NCBI GenBank assembly: GCA_021821045.1
Contig: JAKACW010000008.1
Location: 2,501-66,500 of the forward strand
Origin: Pseudomonadota bacterium
GTDB taxonomy: Bacteria; Pseudomonadota; Gammaproteobacteria; JAADHS01
DNA: 64,000 nt
Direction: 5' to 3'
Below the pieces are notes generated by a model. It made no database searches. It was not told where the DNA came from and worked only from the letters and a program-made list of their open reading frames with translations. Below, one piece after another: positions 44,668 through 53,253 of the stretch. The position numbers and the translations under genes were made by a program. Numbering within the stretch: position 1 is the stretch's first letter; each line of letters opens with the position of its first letter.

Positions 44668-45236
44668 CGTCCACAATTCATTGTTGGAGGAAACGCGACT
44701 TTACCGTGGCACACGCCGCAGTATTTACCTTCGATGATCGCCGACATGGTGATGGGGTTGCCACCCTTCTGCGGCAAAAATATCGCCGGATGACAATTGG
44801 CGCAGGTCAGCCACTCGGTATGGGGTTTGTGGGGAAAGCGCACGTTCGGCATCGAACCGGTATTGGTGAACACGATGTCGAAGTCCGTCGGGAACATTTC
44901 CTCATCGCCCTTAAGACTCTTGCGCGGATTGATCATCCCCTGATCCAAGACCTTGACCCAATCGATGATGCCCTTATCATCGCGCGGAAAGTCGGCCATC
45001 GCCTCTACGGGCTCCTGCAACACTTTCACCACGGCCTGGTTGGTGGGATCGTGAATGCCGTCTTCCGCCAGTGGCACGACATCACCCTCGGTCTGGAAAT
45101 GGAGCCCGCGGGACCACAGGGCCTCGTTCGCAACCGCAGGGGAAGCCCATGCTATCGCGAGCAGCCCGACCGCCAGCAGCCGGCCCATGACGGAGCGCGG
45201 CAACCGGAACCACGCTCCGCGTCGTTCGATGTTCAT
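44628..45236 (-). CDS. c7-type triheme cytochrome
   Basis: 202 residues: signal peptide, about 100 residues without haem (GIHDPTNQAVVKVLQEP...), then a compact triheme domain with CANCH, CGVCH and CGRCH and bis-His candidates (VRFPHKPHTEWL). The core PAIFLPQKGGNPITMSAI/EGKYCGVCHGKVAF is shared with the two other triheme genes at 47-48.4 kb. This is the c(7)-type (nanowire 3-haem) domain known from metal reducers. The start at 45236 follows a run of A and precedes a normal signal peptide. Probably periplasmic. Confidence 0.9.
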   Translation of the reverse strand: MNIERRGAWFRLPRSVMGRLLAVGLLAIAWASPAVANEALWSRGLHFQTEGDVVPLAEDGIHDPTNQAVVKVLQEPVEAMADFPRDDKGIIDWVKVLDQGMINPRKSLKGDEEMFPTDFDIVFTNTGSMPNVRFPHKPHTEWLTCANCHPAIFLPQKGGNPITMSAIIEGKYCGVCHGKVAFPPTMNCGRCHSVPRQSPGLR

Positions 45237-45416
45237 GTTTTTTTTACCCCCCGAAACCCGGCGACTGAATCGTCGGCGCTTCACCCCTCGTGAGGTGTCA
45301 ATTTACTACAATTTGCGACGTGCTAGAAAGGTTACTTCAAGTGTGACCCGCAGCGCGGCGGGAAGATCCATTGTCGTTTTATTAATATCTACACTTTTTG
45401 TAAGTGACTGCCTGCG

Positions 45417-45443
45417 CCCACGGAGCGGCTGCCGCTCCGTGGG
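45417..45443. repeat. GC-rich 13-bp inverted repeat downstream of the cupredoxin gene
   Basis: CCCACGGAGCGGC and its exact complement around a single T. It lies just after the stop of the cupredoxin lipoprotein on the minus strand. No T-run follows, so it is more likely an mRNA-stabilising or attenuating hairpin than a full terminator. Confidence 0.55.
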
Positions 45444-45453
45444 GCGGTGCGAT

Positions 45454-47013
45454 TTACCGCACGCCGGCAATCATCAGCGCGCGCTTCAAGTTATCCGTTG
45501 CGGCCTGCAACGCTTGGATCGCGGTGGCATAGTCGCCACGCTCGGCATACGGCTTGCCTTCGCCGACGATGCGCTCCGCCTTGGCGACGAACTCATTCAT
45601 TATCTCGACTTGCTGAGCGGTCGGATGCCTCTGCTCGATGGCCAGCGGAATGAGTTCATGATAGCTCTCGTAGCGCGCCTGCTCGAACTCATACTCGTCT
45701 TGCGGCGATGCAAAATCCTGCTCATACACCACCGTGGACGACTCCATCACCACCGACAATGCCCCGGTGACCATGGCGGATGCCTTGTGCATACCTTCCG
45801 ACGCGGCTTTGTAATCGCCGCGCGCCGCGGCGTTCTCGGCGTCGCCAACCAGCTTGTTGAATTTGGCATCGTCGAACTTGGCGGTCAATTTGTCCGAACT
45901 CTGGTTTTTTACATTCCGTTGATACGACTTGTAGTAACCCTTCACTTCCTTGGAAAGTCCCTCGTAGTCGGCTTTATAGTCCTTCTCCACCAGCGTGGTC
46001 GCTGTCAGTCGAGTGGCTGCATTGAGCAACCGCAAGCCTTCGTCAACGGCAGCCATGGCCTGCGGATTGTCACCCTTATCCAGCAAAGTCTTGGCGGTTG
46101 TGAATTGGTTGGTTGCCTCGGTGACCAGCCCCTTGGCTTCCGCGTTGTCGCTAGCGCCGACCTTCTTGACGGAATCGGAACCGAGCAACATCTGGCCGTA
46201 GGCCATCTTCTGCTTCACTTGCTGCGCAGTTACCTTGAACGCGGGGCCGGACGTGTCGCCGACCGAATGCTGCTTGATCTTCGGCTTTTCACCCTTGTTG
46301 ACCACGTAGATCGCACCACCCATGAATTTGTGGTTGCGGCAGCCGTAATACAGCACATCCGGCGTGGTCGCGGTGGGTTTGAAGCCGACCAAACCCTGAT
46401 AGGTGAATTGGCCAGTCACACCGTCGGTATAGGTCGCGGCGCCCCATCCGGCCGGGGTGGTCGATAGATAAAAATCGTGTTGGACGCCTGTTTCAACATC
46501 GAATGTGTATGTCTCGCCACGGGTCACAACGACGTCCTTGCCCGCCACACCGTCAACATAGAATCCATGCTCGCTGCCCTGACCGAAAAAGGGGTGGGAT
46601 TTATCCTTGGGCGCGGACGTCACAAGGAACGTATTGGGGGAAGACGACTTCTTCGGAGCAGGTGTGTCGGCTTTCGCGGGTGCCGTCGGTTTTGCCGCCG
46701 TCACTGGCGGAGGGGCGGGCGCGGTCTCCGGCTTTTTAGCGGGCGCTGCTTCCGGTTCACCCATCGGCGCGGCATCGGCAACCGGTTTCACCGGTTCGGC
46801 CTTTGGCGCGGGGGTAACGATCGGCGCTTCAGGTTCGGGTTGCTTTGCGGCTGCCGCCGGCGCCGGCTGCACCGCCGGGCTTTCTTGTTTCGCTGGAGAG
46901 GGAGCGGCGGTAGGCTCGGGCGGCGCACTCGCGCACCCTGCCGCCAATGCGACAACGCACAACGTGCTCGCAAGCTTGAAGCAACCACTACCGTGTATCA
47001 CGCGTACCTTCAT
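45454..47013 (-). CDS. Lipoprotein with cupredoxin domain and helical C-terminus
   Basis: 519 residues: lipobox LAAGC (C27), a ~100-residue Pro/Ala/Lys linker (28-125), a cupredoxin-like beta domain (about 127-240), and a long helical region (about 255-519, including TPR-like LLDKGDNPQAMAAVDEGLRLL). A type 1 copper site is suggested by H179 (QHDFYL), C225, H228 and M231 (YYGCRNHKFMGG); the spacing C-x2-H-x2-M is tighter than in plastocyanin. Sits between triheme cytochrome genes, so it is a candidate copper electron-transfer link tethered to a membrane. No known family fits the whole protein. Confidence 0.85.
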   Translation of the reverse strand: MKVRVIHGSGCFKLASTLCVVALAAGCASAPPEPTAAPSPAKQESPAVQPAPAAAAKQPEPEAPIVTPAPKAEPVKPVADAAPMGEPEAAPAKKPETAPAPPPVTAAKPTAPAKADTPAPKKSSSPNTFLVTSAPKDKSHPFFGQGSEHGFYVDGVAGKDVVVTRGETYTFDVETGVQHDFYLSTTPAGWGAATYTDGVTGQFTYQGLVGFKPTATTPDVLYYGCRNHKFMGGAIYVVNKGEKPKIKQHSVGDTSGPAFKVTAQQVKQKMAYGQMLLGSDSVKKVGASDNAEAKGLVTEATNQFTTAKTLLDKGDNPQAMAAVDEGLRLLNAATRLTATTLVEKDYKADYEGLSKEVKGYYKSYQRNVKNQSSDKLTAKFDDAKFNKLVGDAENAAARGDYKAASEGMHKASAMVTGALSVVMESSTVVYEQDFASPQDEYEFEQARYESYHELIPLAIEQRHPTAQQVEIMNEFVAKAERIVGEGKPYAERGDYATAIQALQAATDNLKRALMIAGVR

Positions 47014-47260
47014 GACTCGCCCTCAACAGTTGTCGGCGCCGTTTCCGCCACAAAACGCCCCAAATGACGAACAACGCAACGTCGCCCGTGGAAACCAGTG
47101 ATTTAGGAATCGGACCGTTTGGCGCTTAGATAAGGGCATACTGATAATGGGCAGAGACAATGCTCTGCCAACCTGCGACATCGGCTGGTTTGCCCTGGCT
47201 GTTCTGCAACGCGGCCGATTCGCCAAATCCGCGAACCACTCAAGCGATCCCTAAGCGGAC

Positions 47261-47282
47261 ACCGCGGCCCGGAGGCCGCGGT
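47261..47282. repeat. Hairpin between triheme cytochrome and cupredoxin genes
   Basis: Perfect 9-bp stem ACCGCGGCC / GGCCGCGGT with a CGGA loop, 28 bases after the triheme stop on the minus strand. No U-run follows. The surrounding 296-base gap (47014-47309) otherwise shows nothing gene-like and may hold a promoter for the cupredoxin gene. Confidence 0.55.
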
Positions 47283-47309
47283 AATCCCAAAGACTGCTAA
47301 CTCTATCGC

Positions 47310-47981
47310 TTATTTCCACGGATTCTTTAACGTCGCCTCGCTCAACGGCGGTTTCCAGTCCGCAGGCTTCGGCTTAGAGTGGCATTTACGACAGGATTTT
47401 GTCGTGATCGGGAAAGAGACCTTGCCGTGGCAAACACCGCACTTTTGTCCCAGCAGGATCGCCGACATGCTGATCTGATTCGCGCCCTTCTGCGGTACGA
47501 AAATCGCAGGGTGGCAGTTCGAACACTCCAGCCACAGCGTATGCTGACGGTGCGGGAAGACAACATCCGGAACCGATGCTTTCACCGGGCGAACGATGTC
47601 GAGGTCAAGAACGAACGGTTCCGCGGTCGGGTCCAAGCGTTCCCAGCGCGGGTTCAACAAACCATCGTCCAGCGCCTTAACCCAGTCGACATGATTGCCG
47701 AACTCGGTTGTCGGCAAACCAACATAAGACTCTTTCGGCGCCTGAAGGATGTGCGTACCCGGATTCTCCGCGTCGTGGATGCCGTCTTCCGGCGGTGGCG
47801 CGTTCGGATCCTTGTCCTTTTTGAGGTTTCGGTTGAATGTATTGGCCGTGGAAACATCGGCCACCATCCAACTGCCCTCAGACTGAAACACACTCCCCTC
47901 GTCGGAGGCAATGGCCGCCGAAGAGCCGAATGCAAGCAGAAGAGCGCCTAAGGCGTAACTAGAAATCGATTTACGTACCAT
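47310..47981 (-). CDS. c7-type triheme cytochrome
   Basis: 223 residues: signal peptide (MVRKSISSYALGALLLAFGS...), an N-terminal spacer with GIHDAENPGTHILQAP (like the GIHDPTNQ spacer of the 44.6-kb gene), then haem motifs CSNCH, CGVCH and CRKCH with FPHRQHTLWL His ligands. Closest in layout to the gene at 44628-45236, so the two are duplicates. Follows the next triheme gene by 15 bases. Confidence 0.9.
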   Translation of the reverse strand: MVRKSISSYALGALLLAFGSSAAIASDEGSVFQSEGSWMVADVSTANTFNRNLKKDKDPNAPPPEDGIHDAENPGTHILQAPKESYVGLPTTEFGNHVDWVKALDDGLLNPRWERLDPTAEPFVLDLDIVRPVKASVPDVVFPHRQHTLWLECSNCHPAIFVPQKGANQISMSAILLGQKCGVCHGKVSFPITTKSCRKCHSKPKPADWKPPLSEATLKNPWK

Positions 47982-47996
47982 GGTCTGCTCCTCCCC

Positions 47997-48437
47997 TTAT
48001 TTCACTTGCTTCGTCGCGTCCAGCCCTTTGTAGGGCGGGGCAACTAGGCGCTGTACTGTGCTGCCGTGAAAGTGGGTTGGCGTGCCAGGAATACCCGAGT
48101 GGCACATATCGCAGTTTTCGACCGACCACGCGACCTCGCCGTTATGGCAGGCGCCGCAAAACTGGCCTTCGATGATTTTCGCCATGGTGATTTGATTTCC
48201 ACCGGCTTTGAACTTGAACCCAAGGTCCGCGTGGCAAACCTTGCAACGGAAGCGAATACGGTGAAACCAATGCGGAAATACCGCGGGGCGCATACCGGCC
48301 GCATCAGCATAATTGTTAATCACAACGTCCGCATATTCCGCTTTCGCTGGTCCAGACAACATGGCTGCAGCGAAAAACGCCGCAAGACCAAATGCCGCGA
48401 CCCTCCCTAAGCGTATGTGTCGGGCTATGCCTTTCAT
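47997..48437 (-). CDS. Short c7-type triheme cytochrome
   Basis: 146 residues: signal peptide, then CKVCH, CGACH and CDMCH with VFPHWFHRIRFRC His ligands. It lacks the long spacer of its two paralogs, but shares the GGNQITMAKI/EGQFCGACH core. The start at 48437 has GGGAGAT directly before it; an in-frame ATG 11 codons upstream is less good. Lies between the outer-membrane barrel gene and the second triheme gene. Confidence 0.9.
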   Translation of the reverse strand: MKGIARHIRLGRVAAFGLAAFFAAAMLSGPAKAEYADVVINNYADAAGMRPAVFPHWFHRIRFRCKVCHADLGFKFKAGGNQITMAKIIEGQFCGACHNGEVAWSVENCDMCHSGIPGTPTHFHGSTVQRLVAPPYKGLDATKQVK

Positions 48438-48577
48438 ATCTCCCACCTTCTCCTCGTTATTTACAAACAAATGGCAACTACATCAAGAACGCAGAATCGA
48501 CATACGCCTTGACGTTCCCGCACCCCTCCAGGCGCGTTGCCGTCCCATAGTATGCCAGATTCCATCCACAATAAATT

Positions 48578-50398
48578 CTAAAAGTGACGTTCGATTCGGA
48601 AAAATGTCAACCAGTAATCGAGATCTTCGTAATCAATATACCGAACCGAGAGGTTCGAAGTCAGCTGTCCGATCTGGTAGTCAAGTCGGTTTTCCCACTC
48701 GACCCGATCGAGTCCCTGCTCATCCGAAGCTATCGACCCGAGTACGCTAGACATAAACCCTAATTTCGGGATCCCGAAAATTGCGCTATCGCGATAATCG
48801 ATGCGGCCCGTCGTCGTCGTCACGCTCGAATCTTGTTTAACTCTTGTAAAGTCTTGCTCGACATGCTGAACCGTTAAATTTCCCGTTAAGGAACTGCGAC
48901 GAGTGATCTGCTGGGTTCGGTTTGCCTGAAAATTGTAGAACTGCTGGTCACCTTCGTCCCAGCCGAACCCGCGGCGGTCGGAAATCGTCAACCGGACATA
49001 GGACGCTGCCCCGCCGACATTGCGACTCCACCCCGCCGACACCGTGTGATCCAACCGCGTTTGCTGATCCTCGAACTCCGTGAAGTAACTTTCGGTCAGT
49101 GATTGGCTGCCGCTGATGCGGTAAATATGACCGCTTTCCTGGGCCCAGGACCGGGCAATGGTATGGGATGCGCCGCCGGCATAGGTCTGAAAAGCATCCG
49201 TGTTGCTGTCGTCCACGTTGTCCACGGTGCCGGTGCCAAACCAGTTATAGGTAAAGCCGCGCCACAGAATCAGGTCGGATTGATACAGCACGCCCGCATG
49301 CTGGCGGGTAACGTCCGATTCGATGTTGTTGCTGTCAATGGTTGAATAGGCGGCGCTGCCGTCGAAACGCAACCGTTTGTTGTATTGATAAAAGCCGCCG
49401 CCGGTGAGGCTGAGGTTCTGCGAGTCGTTCTTCAGCCCGTCATTCTCTCCGCTCATATCAAAGAGGCGCACGCCGCCGCTCAAACTCCAGCGGCTGTTGT
49501 CGGGCCGGAAGAAGATGAAACTCGACGCCTGGCTGATATCCGTCGTTCCTGTGCCGCTCTGGGTATTGGAACTGGGCACCTGGAATTCCCGCTCTGTGGC
49601 GTAGACGTTGGCCCGAGTGTCGATGCGAAAATCGCGGTTGGGCGTGAAGTAATGAGTCACATCCACCAAGCTGCTGTTGTTTTCTTCGGAGGAGACCGAG
49701 CGGCTGGCGCGCTGCATGCGGCCGTTAGCCGTCAAGCGCTGATTCTTTCCCTTGACGTCCAACTCGACGCCGCCGGCCTCGTCGCTGTAGTAGCCGCTGC
49801 GTTCGGAACTCCAGCGATTGTTGTCGTAGGTGGCATAGGCGCGGTGTCCGCCGTCGAACAGGTAACTCTGGCGCATCGCAAGCTTGTGCGTTTTGGAGTC
49901 GGCGTCACCAAGGATGATGAACGCGTCCGAGTCCAGCGCCGTGTTGTCGACGCGCGTATCGGAAACCGAGTAGCGCATGTAAAACGGGGCGCGGCTTTGC
50001 GGCAACACGTTGAGGTTAAAAACACCGGTAAGAATGCTGCTGTCCGTTTGATTGTATGTGGTCCCGTCTCCCGGATCGGGATCGGTGCTGGCCGAATCGT
50101 CCAGGGACAGCGTAAAACTGCCATCGGTCGTCGCGAACCACGGGCGATATATATAAGAGTTGCCGTGCACGGAACCGAGCAACTGTCGGCTCAAACTGCG
50201 CTGCCCCTCAGAGCCGTCCAGCAGCCGAAAATTGTACCCAAGACTTCCGGACCAATTCACCGGCGCCCACTCAACCGCATGGGTTGGACGGGCAAGCAGC
50301 GAACCAAACGCCATAGCGCATAGCATCATGCGCCGACGCGTTGGTCCTGAAGTCAGGATGTCAAATATCAACCGCTGCCCCTCCCGCACAAGCGCCAT
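48578..50398 (-). CDS. Putative outer-membrane beta-barrel protein
   Basis: 606 residues: an N-terminal export signal ending near RPTHA, then alternating amphipathic strands rich in aromatic, Ser, Thr, Asn and Asp (FRIDTRANVYATEREFQV, GGFYQYNKRLRFDGSAAYST) to a C-terminal ...RIERHF with terminal Phe, the OMP signature. No Cys and no haem. In porin-cytochrome complexes such a barrel sheathes a cytochrome; its place among five cytochrome genes suits that. It cannot be assigned to MtrB/PioB from sequence alone. The leader is long, so the true start could be M24 or M25. Confidence 0.8.
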   Translation of the reverse strand: MALVREGQRLIFDILTSGPTRRRMMLCAMAFGSLLARPTHAVEWAPVNWSGSLGYNFRLLDGSEGQRSLSRQLLGSVHGNSYIYRPWFATTDGSFTLSLDDSASTDPDPGDGTTYNQTDSSILTGVFNLNVLPQSRAPFYMRYSVSDTRVDNTALDSDAFIILGDADSKTHKLAMRQSYLFDGGHRAYATYDNNRWSSERSGYYSDEAGGVELDVKGKNQRLTANGRMQRASRSVSSEENNSSLVDVTHYFTPNRDFRIDTRANVYATEREFQVPSSNTQSGTGTTDISQASSFIFFRPDNSRWSLSGGVRLFDMSGENDGLKNDSQNLSLTGGGFYQYNKRLRFDGSAAYSTIDSNNIESDVTRQHAGVLYQSDLILWRGFTYNWFGTGTVDNVDDSNTDAFQTYAGGASHTIARSWAQESGHIYRISGSQSLTESYFTEFEDQQTRLDHTVSAGWSRNVGGAASYVRLTISDRRGFGWDEGDQQFYNFQANRTQQITRRSSLTGNLTVQHVEQDFTRVKQDSSVTTTTGRIDYRDSAIFGIPKLGFMSSVLGSIASDEQGLDRVEWENRLDYQIGQLTSNLSVRYIDYEDLDYWLTFFRIERHF

Positions 50399-50476
50399 GG
50401 CGGCGCCTGTTCCCCAAATCTATCCCCATTTACCGGCGCGAGTGGAACCCCATTCACTCCGCGCCTTGCGCCTAGA

Positions 50477-51430
50477 TCACAGCGCCCCTTCAGCGACCGC
50501 AATTGGCGTCGTTTGTCGTAATTTGTCGATTAATGCCTGCCACGCCGCTTGTGATCGTTCATTCACCAACAGGACGCGCGCGCGATCCGCAACGTTCTCG
50601 AATGGATTGAGGTGCGACGGCTTTCTCTCCTCGACCCGAAACAACGCAACGCCCTGGAGCAGCGGCACCGGCTCGGATACCGTTCCGAGCGCCAGTTGCT
50701 CGACAACCCCTTCCACCTCCGGCGCCAGACGACCCTTGTGGACAAAACCCAGATCGCCCCCCTTGGCCGCACTCTCGTGCTTCGAATACTCCCGCGCCAC
50801 CACATCAAATGCGTCGCCCTGATCCACAATGCGCTTGCGCAGTCCGACAGCCTGGTCATGGGCGGTCTGCCACTCCTCTTTCGGCGCATAAGGCGGCACG
50901 CCGAGCAGTATCACCGACAAGCGCAACTGCTCGGGCGCGGTGAACTTGTCCGGGTACTGCGCATAAAACGCCTTGACGTCGGCATCCGACACCACGACTT
51001 GCGTCCGTAATTGCTCACGCAACGCGGCCATGTGCTCGGCCAAGATCTGCGGCGTGGATGCGCCACTCTCAGCGTGTTGCGCTACCAAACCGCGGCGCGC
51101 CGCCTCCTGAGCCGCCAAGTAGTGGTCAATCAATTCTTGAGTGATCTCCCGCTGGGCCCGGGCCATTTCCTCGTGAATTAGTCGACCATGAAAATACTTC
51201 TGTCGTAAGCGCTGAGCCAAAAAGCCGTGATACTCGTCGAGCGTAATCTCTTGGCCGCCAATTCGCGCGAAGATCCCTTCGGGCAGCTTGTCCGCCACGG
51301 CCGCCATCGCCGGGCCGACCAACAACGCCAACCCAAACGCCCAGCCTCCCAGCCAGCGGAAACGTCGGACGCGCCGCTGCACACGCCGGCAATCGTTATG
51401 AACAATGCAGCCGACCCGGTTTAATGTCAT
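50477..51430 (-). CDS. Parvulin-type peptidyl-prolyl isomerase (SurA/PrsA-like)
   Basis: 317 residues: export signal (about 25-45), an N-terminal helical SurA-like chaperone part, and a parvulin domain (about 160-270; GGDLGFVHKGRLAPEVEGVV). GGGGGAG sits upstream of the ATG. It sits between the barrel and the tetraheme cytochrome, so it likely folds one of these exported proteins. Similar isomerases occur next to secreted multiheme cytochromes in metal reducers (from memory, to be checked). Confidence 0.9.
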   Translation of the reverse strand: MTLNRVGCIVHNDCRRVQRRVRRFRWLGGWAFGLALLVGPAMAAVADKLPEGIFARIGGQEITLDEYHGFLAQRLRQKYFHGRLIHEEMARAQREITQELIDHYLAAQEAARRGLVAQHAESGASTPQILAEHMAALREQLRTQVVVSDADVKAFYAQYPDKFTAPEQLRLSVILLGVPPYAPKEEWQTAHDQAVGLRKRIVDQGDAFDVVAREYSKHESAAKGGDLGFVHKGRLAPEVEGVVEQLALGTVSEPVPLLQGVALFRVEERKPSHLNPFENVADRARVLLVNERSQAAWQALIDKLRQTTPIAVAEGAL

Positions 51431-51446
51431 ACGTCCGCTCCCCCCG

Positions 51447-52283
51447 CTACTTCGCGTGGCAGGTTAAACAAACGGCGCTGCCCGCCGGATCCACACGCAA
51501 AAACGTGGGATTGTAATCCACATGGGGGTCATGACAGGACGCACACTCCACGAACGGCTGGGGCTCACCGGCATAGGCACCCGCCGAGCCGACGCGCGTA
51601 TAGAGCTTCATATCCGTGCGCTCGAATCCGGCGGAACCGCCGGCGTTCAGCGTATTAACCCACCAGACGCGATTCGTTCCCATGATCTCCGAATCGGCTC
51701 GATTGAAATCCGGATCCTTGCCCGGTCCTTCCGGGTTGGTGAGCGAATAACCTCCGCCGGCATACTGGATCCCGATGGGGTGGTCATTGGTGAGATCTTT
51801 GCCGAGATTGGTAATGACGTCCGGTGGGCCGATTCGACCGTCGACCGTCGAGGCTTGTCCGCTCCACCGTCCGGCCGAGAACCCGGGATGATCGCGCCCG
51901 GACCCCGGCTCGTTGAGCAGCGCGTCCATGGCCTGGGTACCGTCGTGACAAGACAAACACGCCAGCGACACCGACCCAACCTCCTCGACGTTGGCATCGA
52001 GGGTGGTGGTGCCCATTTGATCGTAAGTCTGAAAGCCGTTGGGATCTAAGTGACGATTCCAGATCGGAACCGCCGCTTCGCCGTCGCCGCCATGCGGGGT
52101 GTGGCAGAAGACGCAAATCTCGCGCGTGCCGCTGAAGTTGCTCGCGGCGTTGACTCCCGTGGAGCCAAGATTATGTTTCGTATTGAAAATACCCGCAACG
52201 GCGCCGCCGGCTGCCCAAAAAAACAACAGCCCCGCGATCCCCACCCGTACCGCTGGGATTCTTGCGCTCCAACTCGTTTTCAT
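51447..52283 (-). CDS. Secreted tetraheme c-type cytochrome
   Basis: 278 residues: signal peptide (about 1-30) and CVFCH, CLSCH, CASCH and CLTCH. Six extra His (NTKHNL, CHTPHGG, NRHLD, RDHPG, NDHPIG, CHDPH) suffice for bis-His ligation of all four. It begins with NTKHNL and ends with CLTCHAK, like its paralogs. First gene of the 15-kb cluster. Four haems, a CHDPH motif and a terminal CHAK resemble extracellular filament cytochromes, but that is only a hypothesis. Confidence 0.92.
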   Translation of the reverse strand: MKTSWSARIPAVRVGIAGLLFFWAAGGAVAGIFNTKHNLGSTGVNAASNFSGTREICVFCHTPHGGDGEAAVPIWNRHLDPNGFQTYDQMGTTTLDANVEEVGSVSLACLSCHDGTQAMDALLNEPGSGRDHPGFSAGRWSGQASTVDGRIGPPDVITNLGKDLTNDHPIGIQYAGGGYSLTNPEGPGKDPDFNRADSEIMGTNRVWWVNTLNAGGSAGFERTDMKLYTRVGSAGAYAGEPQPFVECASCHDPHVDYNPTFLRVDPAGSAVCLTCHAK

Positions 52284-52464
52284 TATTAGACGTCCTGATC
52301 GAGTTCTAACACACGCCTTTTTCCACTGTCAACGCGATGTTTCAGCTCGAATTTGTCACCGACAGCCGCCCCCACTCACGGCCGCCGCGTCGTTATTCTA
52401 CATATATTTATTGCGCGGTTGGAGCACCATTTATACGGCGAACGCCGACGGCCGGTCCGTTCGC

Positions 52465-53235
52465 TCAGAAATCGAACTCCGCCACCACCGGCGCATGGTC
52501 CGATGGCCGCTCCAGTTTGCGCGGTGCCTTATCCACCGACGAGACCCGACAAGCTTCCGCCGCCGCCCCACTGACCAGAATCAAGTCGATGCGCAAACCA
52601 AGGTTGCGCCGAAAGGCCGCCATGCGATAGTCCCACCAGCTGTACACGCCCTCGGGTTGGTCGAACAGTCGAAACGTGTCCCGCAAACCCAACTCCAACA
52701 ACGCATTAAGCGCATCGCGCTCGGGTGTACTGCACAGAATCTTCTCCCGCCATGCGTCCGGATCGTGCACGTCTCGATCCTGCGGTGCGATATTGAAATC
52801 GCCGATCAGCGCCACTCGGGGATAGCGTTTGAGTTCATCGCGCACCGCCGAGCGCAATGCCTCGAGCCAGGCCAGCTTATATTGGAATTTGTCCGACCCG
52901 ACGCTTTCGCCGTTGGGCACATAGACATCGATCACACGGCACGGCCCAACGGTGGCCGCGATCACCCGTTGCTGCGGATCGTCGTAACCCGGAATGCCGC
53001 GCGACACCTCGGACGGCGGAAGTTTGCTTAAGATCGCCACGCCGTTGTAGGTTTTCTGACCGGCGAACACGGCGTGGTAGCCGACCTTGGTAAACGCATC
53101 GACGGGAAATTGCTCGTCCGCCAGCTTAAGCTCTTGCAGTCCGACCACGTCCGGCTGATTGGCTTCCAGCCATTGCAGCACATGATCGAGGCGCACGCGC
53201 AGCGAATTGACGTTCCAGCTTGCGACCTTGAACAT
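52465..53235 (-). CDS. xthA: Exodeoxyribonuclease III
   Basis: 256 residues, exonuclease III/AP endonuclease family. Catalytic motifs: SWNVNSLR, LQELK, VYVPNGE, GDFNIAPQDRDVH, RIDLILVS and SDHAPVVAEF. Repairs abasic sites and trims 3' ends. Located 18 bases after prlC on the same strand. Confidence 0.95.
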   Translation of the reverse strand: MFKVASWNVNSLRVRLDHVLQWLEANQPDVVGLQELKLADEQFPVDAFTKVGYHAVFAGQKTYNGVAILSKLPPSEVSRGIPGYDDPQQRVIAATVGPCRVIDVYVPNGESVGSDKFQYKLAWLEALRSAVRDELKRYPRVALIGDFNIAPQDRDVHDPDAWREKILCSTPERDALNALLELGLRDTFRLFDQPEGVYSWWDYRMAAFRRNLGLRIDLILVSGAAAEACRVSSVDKAPRKLERPSDHAPVVAEFDF

Positions 53236-53253
53236 GAGACCCGACTGAAAGGT

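Noticed and set aside
45417-45443. A rho-independent terminator after the cupredoxin gene
   Set aside because: The stem is perfect but no T-run follows on the minus strand, so it is reported only as an inverted repeat.
48578-50398. Calling the barrel MtrB or PioB
   Set aside because: The length fits loosely, but I see no N-terminal CXXC or other family-specific motif, so only a generic barrel is claimed.
51447-52283. Naming the tetraheme cytochrome as an OmcE-type nanowire
   Set aside because: Haem number and a few motifs agree, but haem spacing could not be compared with a structure here; kept as a hypothesis only.
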